Shown here: positions 7,898-15,779 of the stretch, in pieces | How positions within the stretch are numbered: the first letter of the stretch is position 1 | Layout: each line of letters begins with the position of its first letter | Source: Cupriavidus sp. D384 | GTDB lineage: Bacteria; Pseudomonadota; Gammaproteobacteria; Burkholderiales; Burkholderiaceae | Assembly: GCF_001652915.1 (NCBI RefSeq) | Contig: NZ_BBQI01000090.1 | Span: 479,891 to 543,890 of the forward strand | Length of the DNA stretch: 64,000 nucleotides | Reading direction: 5' to 3' | Translations under genes and position numbers: made by a program | Notes under the pieces: model-generated | Seen by the model: the letters and a program-made list of their open reading frames with translations, nothing else | What the model was told of the DNA's origin: nothing | Databases searched by the model: none

Positions 7898-9634
7898 ATG
7901 CTGCGCAGCCTGTCCATCCGCGATTTCGTCATCGTCGATACGCTCGACCTCGACTTCTCGGCCGGCTTCACCGTGTTCACCGGCGAAACCGGCGCCGGCA
8001 AGTCGATCCTGATCGATGCACTGGCGCTGGTGCTGGGCGAGCGCGCCGATGCCGGCGTGGTCCGTGAAGGCGCGGCCCGCGCCAGCATCAGCGCCACCTT
8101 CCTGACACATCCCGCGCTGGACGCCTGGCTGGCGGAACGCGAACTCGCCGGCGACGACGACACCGTGCTGCTGCGCCGCACCGTCGACGCTTCGGGCCGC
8201 GGCAAGGCATTCATCAATGGCGCCGCCGCCACGCTGGCCCAGCTGCGCGAAGTGGGCGACCAGCTCGTCGATATCCACGGCCAGCACGCACACCAGCAAC
8301 TGCTGCGCCCGGACGCCCAGCGTCACCTGTTCGATGCCCACGCGGGGCTGACCGAGCAGGCCGGCGCCGTCGCCGAGTCCTGGCGCGCCTGGCGGGCCGC
8401 TCGCTCGCAGCGCGAGGCGGTGGAACACCAGTCGCGCGAGATGCAGCTTGAACGCGAGCGGCTTGAATGGCAGGTGGGCGAACTTGACAAGCTGGCGCCG
8501 CAGGCCGGCGAGTGGGACGAAATCCAGTCCGAATACAACCGCCTGTCGCATGCGGCGAGCCTGATCGACGGCAGCCGCGCGGCGCTGGACGCGCTGTCCG
8601 AATCCGATGGCGCCGTGGCATCGGTGCTCAACGGCGTGGTTCACCGCCTGCAGCAGCTTGCCGATGTCGACCCGGGCCTGCGCGACGTGCTGGCCGCGCT
8701 GGAACCGGCGCTGGTGCAGGTCGACGAGGCCGCCCATTCGCTGACCCGCTACGTCGACCGGCTCGAACTGGACCCCGAGCGGCTGCAGGCCGTGGAAGAA
8801 CGCATGCAGGCGTTGCACACCACCGCGCGCAAGTACCGGCTGCCGCCGGAGCAGTTGCCCGATGAACTGCTGGCCCGCAGGCAGCAGCTTGACGACCTGC
8901 AGGCCGCCCAGGACATCAACAAGGTGCTGGCCCGCGAGGCCGCCGCCCGCGCCGCCTACCTGACGCTGGCCCAGCATCTTTCGGCCGCGCGCAAGGTGGC
9001 CGCCACCGCCCTGTCGGCCGCCGTCACCGATGCCATGCAGGGGCTGTCGATGGCCGGCGGCACATTTGCGGTGGCCCTGAATCCGCTGGACGAAGGCCTG
9101 AGCCATGGACTGGAGCAGGTGGAATTCCTGGTCGCCGGCCATGCAGGCGTCAGCGCCCGGCCTCTGGCACGCGTGGCATCGGGCGGCGAACTGGCCCGTA
9201 TCAGTCTGGCGATCTCGGTGATCACCAGCGAGGCCGCGCCCACCCCGACACTGATCTTCGATGAAGTCGATACCGGCATCGGCGGCGCCGTGGCCGAGGT
9301 GGTGGGCCGCAGGCTGCAGGAACTGGGCCGCTCGCGCCAGGTGCTGTGCGTCACGCACCTGCCGCAGGTGGCCGCGCAGGCTGGCGCCCATCTGCTGGTC
9401 AGCAAGGAAAGCAAGACCGACAAGGCCGGCGCGGTCACGCGTTCGCGCATCCGCCTGCTGGATACCGAGGGCCGCATCAACGAGACCGCGCGCATGCTTG
9501 GCGGTGCCACGGTGACTGCCACGACGGTGCAACACGCCGAAGAGATGCTGGCCCAGGGTGCCCGCGCCACCGCGCAGGCGGCCAATGCGCCGCGCGAAGG
9601 CGGGGGCAGGAAGCCTCGCCGCGCGGCGGGCTGA
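7898..9634 (+). CDS. recN: DNA repair protein RecN (SMC-like ATPase)
   Basis: RecN is an SMC-family ATPase that acts early in double-strand break repair. The 578-residue protein has the N-terminal Walker A GETGAGKSILIDALALVLGER. A long coiled-coil middle rich in Glu, Gln, Arg and Leu carries the family pentad DIHGQHAHQQLLRP near its start. A C-terminal ABC signature ARVASGGELARISLAI and Walker B TLIFDEVDTGIGG follow, then RQVLCVTHLPQVAAQA. All catalytic elements are intact. It follows nadK closely, a linkage widespread in proteobacteria. No obvious LexA box is visible in the 44 bp gap, so any SOS control would come from the promoter upstream of nadK. Confidence 0.97.
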   Translation: MLRSLSIRDFVIVDTLDLDFSAGFTVFTGETGAGKSILIDALALVLGERADAGVVREGAARASISATFLTHPALDAWLAERELAGDDDTVLLRRTVDASGRGKAFINGAAATLAQLREVGDQLVDIHGQHAHQQLLRPDAQRHLFDAHAGLTEQAGAVAESWRAWRAARSQREAVEHQSREMQLERERLEWQVGELDKLAPQAGEWDEIQSEYNRLSHAASLIDGSRAALDALSESDGAVASVLNGVVHRLQQLADVDPGLRDVLAALEPALVQVDEAAHSLTRYVDRLELDPERLQAVEERMQALHTTARKYRLPPEQLPDELLARRQQLDDLQAAQDINKVLAREAAARAAYLTLAQHLSAARKVAATALSAAVTDAMQGLSMAGGTFAVALNPLDEGLSHGLEQVEFLVAGHAGVSARPLARVASGGELARISLAISVITSEAAPTPTLIFDEVDTGIGGAVAEVVGRRLQELGRSRQVLCVTHLPQVAAQAGAHLLVSKESKTDKAGAVTRSRIRLLDTEGRINETARMLGGATVTATTVQHAEEMLAQGARATAQAANAPREGGGRKPRRAAG

Positions 9635-9690
9635 GCCCCGCGCTCCCCCCGGCCGGCACCCACGCAAACAAGGACAGGAGTTTCAAACCG

Positions 9691-10185
9691 ATGACCCATG
9701 GCAAGCTGCCATCGACCCGCCGCACGATTGCCGGACCGGTTGCCGATCCGATCGCCCGAACGCCGGCTGGCCGGTTCACCCGCCACCTGGCCGCCTCCGC
9801 GCTGGTGGCGCTGGGCCTGACCGCGCTGACCGCCTTGTCGGGCTGTGCTTCCGAATCGAAATCGTTTGCCCCGCCGCGTGGCAGCATCACCGACGACCGT
9901 GCCATCGGCGACATCCTGGTGAAGTTCACGCCGCCGGAGGTGACCATGTCCGAGGATGCCGGCAAGCTGCTGGCCGACGTGCAGGGCCCGGTGCGCTACA
10001 TCGTCAAGCGGCCGATGTCGGGCGGTGCCTGGCTCGTGACGGCGATCACCGCGTCGGCCGACGTCACGCTGGCGCAGGCCGTGGCTACGTTGCAGGCGGC
10101 GCCGCGCGTGGAATCCGCCACCGCCGACCGCATGCTGCGGCCGCATCGCACCAAGCCGGCCGGCCGCGACATGCCGAACCCGTAA
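9691..10185 (+). CDS. lipoprotein resembling the prodomain of the downstream S8 protease
   Basis: This 164-residue protein has a basic N-terminus, a hydrophobic stretch and a lipobox LSGC with Cys52, so it should be a membrane-anchored lipoprotein. Its mature part (residues 73-152) resembles the propeptide of the adjacent subtilase. ILVKFTPPE stands where the protease has YIVRWRDGS. RYIVKRPMSGG matches LSVRRPMANA, and APRVESATADRMLRPH matches DPRVADAVPDRWLQLH at about the same spacing. Subtilase prodomains fold as inhibitor-I9-like chaperones, so a role as a trans-acting inhibitor or folding helper is inferred. AGGAG lies 9-10 bp before the ATG. The protease starts 86 bp downstream, suggesting one transcript. 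Confidence 0.75.
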   Translation: MTHGKLPSTRRTIAGPVADPIARTPAGRFTRHLAASALVALGLTALTALSGCASESKSFAPPRGSITDDRAIGDILVKFTPPEVTMSEDAGKLLADVQGPVRYIVKRPMSGGAWLVTAITASADVTLAQAVATLQAAPRVESATADRMLRPHRTKPAGRDMPNP

Positions 10186-10271
10186 GCCCAAAGCCCAAGG
10201 CACCCGGCGCGAAAAGCAACCCATACTGATCTATCAGCAGTTCGCATCAAACGTTCTCCACAGGAGTCCAG

Positions 10272-11969
10272 ATGTCGCACGCAACGCTGAAGTCCCGCAA
10301 AGGCTCAATCGCGCCGGTATTGCTGGCGATGGCGGCCAGCGCCCTGCTTGGCCTGCCCGGCATCTCCCACGCCGATGCCGCCATGACGCAGGCATCGTCA
10401 TCGGCTGCTTCATCGGCTTCGGCGTCCGCCTCGGCCACCTCCTCCACGGTACGGCCGGCGCCACGCTACACCGGCAACTACATCGTGCGGTGGCGCGACG
10501 GCAGCCAGAGCACCGACACCAGCGCCGACACCGCGCGCATGCGCCGGGTGGCATCCAATACCGGGCTGGCGCTGTCGGTCAGGCGCCCGATGGCCAACGC
10601 CATGCAGTTGCTGACGGTCAAGGACAGCCGTGGCGACGATCCGCAAACCGTCGCCAGGCGGCTGCGGCAGGACCCGCGCGTGGCGGACGCCGTACCCGAC
10701 CGCTGGCTGCAACTGCACGACACCGTGCCGAACGACTCCGATTTCGCGAACCAGGTGGCCTACATGGGTTCGCCGACGACCACGACCGGCGCGGCCAACC
10801 TGTCGCGCGCCTGGGACCGCTCCCGCGGGAGCGCCAATGTGGTGATTGCCGTGGTGGACACCGGCTATCTCGATCACCCCGATCTGGCGGGCCGGCTGGT
10901 GGCCGGCTACGACTTCATCAGCACCACGTCGGTATCGGTCGATGGCGACGGACGCGACAGCGACGCGCACGACCCGGGCGACTACGTGCCGTCCGGCACC
11001 ACCTGCCCCGACGGCTCCGGCGCCAGCGACAGCAGCTGGCATGGCACGCGCGTAGCCAGCGTATTGGGCGCGGCCACCAACAATGCAAGCGGTATTGCCG
11101 GGGTGGACTGGAATGCGCGCATCCAGCCAGTGCGCGTGTCGGGCCGCTGCGGCGCGCTGCTGTCCGATACGGTCGATGGCATGCGCTGGGCCGGTGGCCT
11201 GCCGGTACCCGGCGTGCCGAACAACCCGACGCCGGCCAAGGTGGTCAACGTCAGCCTGGGCGGCGGCAGCTGCTCCAGCATCGAGCAGCAGGCCGTGAAC
11301 GACCTCAATGCCGCGGGCGTGGTGGTGGTGGCTGCCGCCGGCAATTCGGCCGGCGCGGTCGAGGCCCCGGCCGACTGCTCGGGCGTGATCGCCGTGACGG
11401 CCAACGCCAACGATGGCGAGAACGCCAGCTTTGCCAACGTGGGGCCGGAAGTGACGCTCAGTGCGCCCGGCGGCGGCTGCGGCAACTCGAAGGTCATCGT
11501 TACCAACGGTACGGCGACGGGCTGCACCACCGCCCAGTCGTTTATCCGCACGCTGTCGAACGCCGGTACGGCCGGGCCCACCACTTACAACATCGTCAGT
11601 TCGCAGGGCACCAGTTTCTCGGCGCCGATGGTGTCGGGCGTGGTGAGCCTGATGTTTGCGGTCAACCCGGCGCTGACGCCTGCACAGGTCACCGCGGTAC
11701 TGAAGAACACGGCACGTGCCCATCCGGCCAACACGTTCTGCACAAGCAGCGCCAATGTCGGCAAATGTGGCGCAGGCCTGCTCGACGCCGACGCCGCGCT
11801 GGCAGCGGCGCCGAATCCGCCATCAAGCGGCTCCACATCGACCAGCACGACGGCGGATAGCGGCGGTGGTGGCGGCGGCGGTGGTGGCGCGTTCTCGCCG
11901 TGGAGCGCGGCGGTATTGCTTGTGATCGGCCTGATCGGCTTCGGCACGCGACGACGGGCGCAGCGGTAG
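10272..11969 (+). CDS. secreted S8 (subtilisin-like) serine protease with GlyGly-CTERM tail
   Basis: The 565-residue preproprotein has a signal peptide ending near SHADA (residue 36), a Ser/Ala-rich spacer, and a prodomain at about 66-150. The subtilase domain has triad Asp196 (VVDTGYLDHPDL), His257 (SSWHGTRVASVLG) and Ser448 (SQGTSFSAPMVSG). The C-terminus has a run of nine Gly, a hydrophobic segment (FSPWSAAVLLVIGLIGF) and a basic end TRRRAQR. This is the architecture of the GlyGly-CTERM sorting signal, which is processed by rhombosortase. A rhombosortase-like gene sits immediately downstream on the opposite strand. AGGAG precedes the ATG by 6 bp. The likely fate is type II secretion or surface anchoring after cleavage, by analogy with other GlyGly-CTERM proteins. 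Confidence 0.93.
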   Translation: MSHATLKSRKGSIAPVLLAMAASALLGLPGISHADAAMTQASSSAASSASASASATSSTVRPAPRYTGNYIVRWRDGSQSTDTSADTARMRRVASNTGLALSVRRPMANAMQLLTVKDSRGDDPQTVARRLRQDPRVADAVPDRWLQLHDTVPNDSDFANQVAYMGSPTTTTGAANLSRAWDRSRGSANVVIAVVDTGYLDHPDLAGRLVAGYDFISTTSVSVDGDGRDSDAHDPGDYVPSGTTCPDGSGASDSSWHGTRVASVLGAATNNASGIAGVDWNARIQPVRVSGRCGALLSDTVDGMRWAGGLPVPGVPNNPTPAKVVNVSLGGGSCSSIEQQAVNDLNAAGVVVVAAAGNSAGAVEAPADCSGVIAVTANANDGENASFANVGPEVTLSAPGGGCGNSKVIVTNGTATGCTTAQSFIRTLSNAGTAGPTTYNIVSSQGTSFSAPMVSGVVSLMFAVNPALTPAQVTAVLKNTARAHPANTFCTSSANVGKCGAGLLDADAALAAAPNPPSSGSTSTSTTADSGGGGGGGGGAFSPWSAAVLLVIGLIGFGTRRRAQR

Positions 11970-12009
11970 GCGTCCACAGTACCTCTCGCGCCCGCGCTCT
12001 CCCCAAGCC

Positions 12010-12031
12010 CCTCTCCCGCAGGCGGGAGAGG
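12010..12031. repeat. CTCTCCC-type palindrome, copy 1
   Basis: CCTCTCCCGC (12010-12019) pairs with GCGGGAGAGG (12022-12031) around a 2 nt loop. It lies in the 90 bp between the converging protease and rhombosortase genes and could end both transcripts, although no T-tract is present. Confidence 0.8.
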
Positions 12032-12059
12032 CGCGCAAATCTTCGGCACTCGCCAATCG

Positions 12060-12689
12060 TCAGCGCCGCCGCTGGCCCCACCACTCCTGCAGCAGCCAGC
12101 ACGCCAGGCCGGCCACCGCGCCGGCCGCATGGGCGCCGCGCACCACGCCAAAGCCCCACGACGGGTCGAATACGATGGCGGCCAGCCAGGATTGTTCGAT
12201 CCAGACCTTGCCCAGCACGATCACGCACGTCACCACGCCGATCACGCGCGACCACCCAGGTGCCTGCAGCAGCCGCAGCGCCGTCCATAGCGCCAGGCCG
12301 TGCGTGGCGCCGGACAATCCGCCGTACCAGCCAACGGCGGGCATGCGCAGCAGCGCCACCTGCACGGCCAGGCCGCAGATCACCAGCACCAGCAGCATCT
12401 CGCGGATACGGGCCACGCGGCCGGCCAGAAACAGCAGGCCGGCCGTGGCCGCCACATCGGACAGGTAATGGCGCCAGTCCAGGTGCACCCACATCGCCGT
12501 CAGCACGCGCCACCACTGCCCGTCCAGCCGCACGGCGTCACGCACATAGAGCCCGTGCGCGTGCCACCACGGCACGAAGGTGAACAGCGCGGACAGGGCC
12601 GCCACGCCAGCCACCGTCGCCAGCATGGCCCGCCACCCGGGCTGCCCCGATGGCGGGGGCGCGGCCGTCAACGGCTGATGTACGCTCAC
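12060..12689 (-). CDS. rrtA: rhombosortase, rhomboid-family intramembrane protease
   Basis: The 209-residue protein has about six hydrophobic helices. It carries rhomboid catalytic signatures: Ser in WYGGLSGATHGLALW (the GxSG form) and His in VVRGAHAAGAVAGLACW. The HLDWRHYLSDVAATAG segment corresponds to the rhomboid HxxxxHxxxN region in degenerate form. Small size, the GLSG..HG motif and location next to a GlyGly-CTERM protease point to the rhombosortase subfamily, which cleaves that signal. I place the start at GTG 12689, because the frame above it overlaps glnE. It starts 7 bp after the glnE stop, so it is probably cotranscribed with glnE. Subfamily assignment is inference from motif plus neighbour. 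Confidence 0.85.
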   Translation of the reverse strand: MSVHQPLTAAPPPSGQPGWRAMLATVAGVAALSALFTFVPWWHAHGLYVRDAVRLDGQWWRVLTAMWVHLDWRHYLSDVAATAGLLFLAGRVARIREMLLVLVICGLAVQVALLRMPAVGWYGGLSGATHGLALWTALRLLQAPGWSRVIGVVTCVIVLGKVWIEQSWLAAIVFDPSWGFGVVRGAHAAGAVAGLACWLLQEWWGQRRR

Positions 12690-12696
12690 GCGCCGC

Positions 12697-15600
12697 TCAG
12701 CGTTCGCCGAACACCGACTGCCAGAGCGCGCGCACCGGCGCGGTCTGCTCGGCCACGCTGTCGGGCGCCACGCGCGCCTGGTCCTGACCATCGAGCCGCA
12801 GCTTGTGCTGGCGCGCGCGGAACAACCGGTAGGCATCGCCCACGGCCAGCGCCAGCCCGGCGTCGATCAGGTTCAGCACGCCGGCCATGCGCAGCAGCGC
12901 GATATTGCCCGCATTGCGCGTCAGTTCCGGATGCGCGCCGCTGTGCAGCAGCACCAGGTACTGCACCGTGAACTCGATATCGACCATGCCGCCGCGATCG
13001 TGCTTGAGATCGAACAACGCGGTCGGGTTCGGATGGCCCTCGGCCACCTTCGCGCGCATCTGCACGATTTCCTCGCGCAGCGCCACGGCATCGCGCGGCT
13101 GGCGCAAGATCTCGTCGCGCAGATCCTCGAACCGGTTGCCGATCTCGCGGTCGCCGGCACCGAAGCGCGCACGCGTCAGCGCCTGGTGCTCCCACACCCA
13201 CGCGGTGTTGTCGCCCTCGCGCAGCTGGTAGCGCCGGAACGCGTCGAAGCTTGTCACCAGCAGCCCCGCCGCCCCGTTCGGCCGCAGCCGCGTGTCCACG
13301 TCGAACAGCATTCCTGCCGCCGTATGGCTGGTCAGCCAGGTAATCAGCCGGCGCGCGTATGCGGCGTAGACATCGGGTGCGCGTTCATGGTCGTCGTCGT
13401 ACAGGAAGATCAGGTCCAGGTCCGACGCGTAGCCCAGTTCCTTGCCGCCCAGCCGGCCGTAGGCGATCACCGCGAAGCGCGGCGTCTCGCAATGGCGCGT
13501 AGCCAGCTGGCGCCACACGGCCTGCATCGTGACCTCCAGCATGGCATCGGCCAGGTCCGACAGGCGGTCGGCCACCTGCTCCACGGTCAGCAGCCCCTGC
13601 AGGTCCTGCAGCAGGATGCGGAATGTCTCGGCATGGTGCTCGCGGCGCAGGATGTCCATCTGCGTTTCGACCTGGCCGTCGGACGCGTGCAGCCGCTCCG
13701 ACAGGCGTTGCCGGAAACCGGCCCAGTCCGGCGCGCCCGCCAGCGCGTCGCTGTCCAGCAGTTCGTCCAGCAGCTGCGGATGGCGGGTCAGGTAGGTGGC
13801 CGCCCAGCGCGAGGCGTGCAGCGTCTGCGCCACGCGATCCATTGCCTGCGGATACTCGGACAGCAGCGACAGGTACGAAGCCCGGCGGCTGATCGCATCC
13901 AGGAAGTCCAGGAAACGCGCGATCGTGGCATCGGCATCGTCCTGCTTGACCGCCAGCTCCAGCGCGCGGTTCACCAGCAGGTCGAAGCGCCCCCGGCTGG
14001 TTTCCGACAGCGCACGATAGCGCATCGACGTGCCGATGGCCCGCAGGCGGTCGTAGAGGCCCGTGCAGTCGCTGAAGCCCGCCGCCTGCAGCGCCTGGCA
14101 CGGCGAAGACTGCGGATCGGTCTCGTCGTCCTCGTCGCCGGGGTTCGACTGCGTGGCGCGCGAGGCCATTTCCTCGCGCACCAGCGCCGGCCAGAGCGGT
14201 TCGCTCTGCGCCGTCTCGCCGTCGGCGAACGGATCGGCGAAGGTGGCCTCGAACTGCTGCGCCACCGGGTCCATCAGCGTGTTCATCTGCGCGACCAGCG
14301 TTTCCCAGTCGGCGCAGCCCATCATCAGCGCCACGGCCTGCCGTTCATCGTCCGAAGTGGGCAGGTGATGCGTCTGGGCGTCGTCGCGGTACTGGAGCCG
14401 GTGCTCCAGCTGGCGCAGGAAGCGGTAGGCGTCGGCCAGTTGCTCGGCCTGGCCGGCCGGCAGCAGGTTGCGCGCCACAGCCACATCCAGCACCTCCAGC
14501 GTGGGCCGCACGCGCAGCGCCGGGTCCTGTCCGCCGCGGATCAGCTGGAAGACCTGGGCCATGAACTCGATCTCGCGAATGCCGCCCCGGCCCAGCTTGA
14601 TATTGAACGAGCGCTGGTTCACGCCATGGCCTGCCAGGCCGCCGCTGCGCTTGGCCGCCTCCGAGCGGATCTGGGCGTGCAGCGAGCGGATGGCAGCGAT
14701 CACGCCGTAGTCCAGGTAACGGCGGAACACGAACGGCGTGGTCATGCGGCCCAGCAGCGCGGCGGCCCGCTCCGCGTGCGGGGTATCGACGGCGGACACC
14801 ACGCGGCCCTTGATCCAGGCATACCGTTCCCACTCGCGGCCCTGCACCACCAGGTATTCCTCGAGCATGCCAAAGCTGCAGACCAGCGGCCCGGCGTCGC
14901 CGTTCGGACGCAGGCGCATGTCCACGCGGAACACATAGCCGTCGCCGGTGACTTCGGACAGCAGCGTGATCAGCCGCCGCCCCAGCCGGATGAAATACTC
15001 GTGGTTCGACAGGCTGCGCGACCCGCCACGCGTGTCGCCATCCTCGTCGTAGAGAAAGATCAGGTCGATATCGGACGACACATTCAGCTCGCGCCCGCCC
15101 AGCTTGCCCATGCCGACCACCACCAGTTCCTGCACCTCGCCGCTCTGGTCGCCGGTGGGCTGCCCGAAGGTGGCCGCCAGGTCGTCGTCCAGCACGCGCA
15201 GGCCATGCTGGATCGACAATTCGGCCAGGTCGGTCATGGCACCGGTGATCTCGGCCAGCGTGGCCAGCCCGCGCAGGTCGCGCTCGATCACCACGCACAT
15301 GACTTCGGCACGCAGGCGCCGCAGCGCCTGGCCCGCGGCGGCCTCGGCATCGGCCGAGGGCGCGTGCAGGGCCTGCAGGCGCGCTTCCATCCAGTCGCGC
15401 GTGATGGGCCCGACCGCCGCATCCGCCACCACGGCGGGCAGCCCGGGGCGCGCGGCCAGAACGCGGCGCGCGTAATGGGAGTACGCCGCCGAGTACAATA
15501 CGTGTCCCTCGCAATCGGCGGGGGTCAGTCCCTGCGCCGTCATCGTGGCAAAGGCCCCCTGGGCCATGTTGCCGAGCGGTCCGGCGGCGCCCGGCGATGC

Positions 15601-15699
15601 CAGAATCGAAGTGGTTCCGGCGCCATCCAGCGGGTGCTGCGGGCCGGTCGATGCCGGGGCGGTGCCCGCGGCGGAACTCGTCGGATCAGGGACAGTCAT
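12697..15699 (-). CDS. glnE: glutamine synthetase adenylyltransferase / adenylyl-removing enzyme
   Basis: GlnE adenylylates and deadenylylates glutamine synthetase in response to PII, tuning nitrogen assimilation. The 1000-residue protein shows two nucleotidyltransferase domains. The N-terminal half carries VVGMGKLGGRELNVSSDIDLIFLYDEDGD, and the C-terminal half repeats AYGRLGGKELGYASDLDLIFLYDDD. Both retain the G-G-x-E and D-x-D metal site residues. Regions such as FNIKLGRGGIREIEFMAQVFQL and FDLKHDRGGMVDIEFTVQYL are also family hallmarks. Length is slightly above the 946 of E. coli because of an Ala/Gly/Pro-rich head of about 45 residues. It is divergent from the YhdP-like gene, 80 bp away. 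Confidence 0.97.
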   Translation of the reverse strand: MTVPDPTSSAAGTAPASTGPQHPLDGAGTTSILASPGAAGPLGNMAQGAFATMTAQGLTPADCEGHVLYSAAYSHYARRVLAARPGLPAVVADAAVGPITRDWMEARLQALHAPSADAEAAAGQALRRLRAEVMCVVIERDLRGLATLAEITGAMTDLAELSIQHGLRVLDDDLAATFGQPTGDQSGEVQELVVVGMGKLGGRELNVSSDIDLIFLYDEDGDTRGGSRSLSNHEYFIRLGRRLITLLSEVTGDGYVFRVDMRLRPNGDAGPLVCSFGMLEEYLVVQGREWERYAWIKGRVVSAVDTPHAERAAALLGRMTTPFVFRRYLDYGVIAAIRSLHAQIRSEAAKRSGGLAGHGVNQRSFNIKLGRGGIREIEFMAQVFQLIRGGQDPALRVRPTLEVLDVAVARNLLPAGQAEQLADAYRFLRQLEHRLQYRDDAQTHHLPTSDDERQAVALMMGCADWETLVAQMNTLMDPVAQQFEATFADPFADGETAQSEPLWPALVREEMASRATQSNPGDEDDETDPQSSPCQALQAAGFSDCTGLYDRLRAIGTSMRYRALSETSRGRFDLLVNRALELAVKQDDADATIARFLDFLDAISRRASYLSLLSEYPQAMDRVAQTLHASRWAATYLTRHPQLLDELLDSDALAGAPDWAGFRQRLSERLHASDGQVETQMDILRREHHAETFRILLQDLQGLLTVEQVADRLSDLADAMLEVTMQAVWRQLATRHCETPRFAVIAYGRLGGKELGYASDLDLIFLYDDDHERAPDVYAAYARRLITWLTSHTAAGMLFDVDTRLRPNGAAGLLVTSFDAFRRYQLREGDNTAWVWEHQALTRARFGAGDREIGNRFEDLRDEILRQPRDAVALREEIVQMRAKVAEGHPNPTALFDLKHDRGGMVDIEFTVQYLVLLHSGAHPELTRNAGNIALLRMAGVLNLIDAGLALAVGDAYRLFRARQHKLRLDGQDQARVAPDSVAEQTAPVRALWQSVFGER

Positions 15700-15779
15700 T
15701 CCAGTTACTTTGCAATATCGGGCAGGCGCCGTAAGACCGCGGTGGCGCTTGCGCGCACCACTTTGGAGAGCGGCTAGTA

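Noticed and set aside
7886..9667. 593-codon minus-strand frame opposite recN
   Set aside because: Arg/Gly/His/Gln-rich composition typical of antisense GC-rich reading; recN on the plus strand has all catalytic motifs.
12805..15777. 990-codon plus-strand frame opposite glnE
   Set aside because: Composition dominated by Arg, Gln, Val, Ala and His without any domain; glnE is complete on the other strand.
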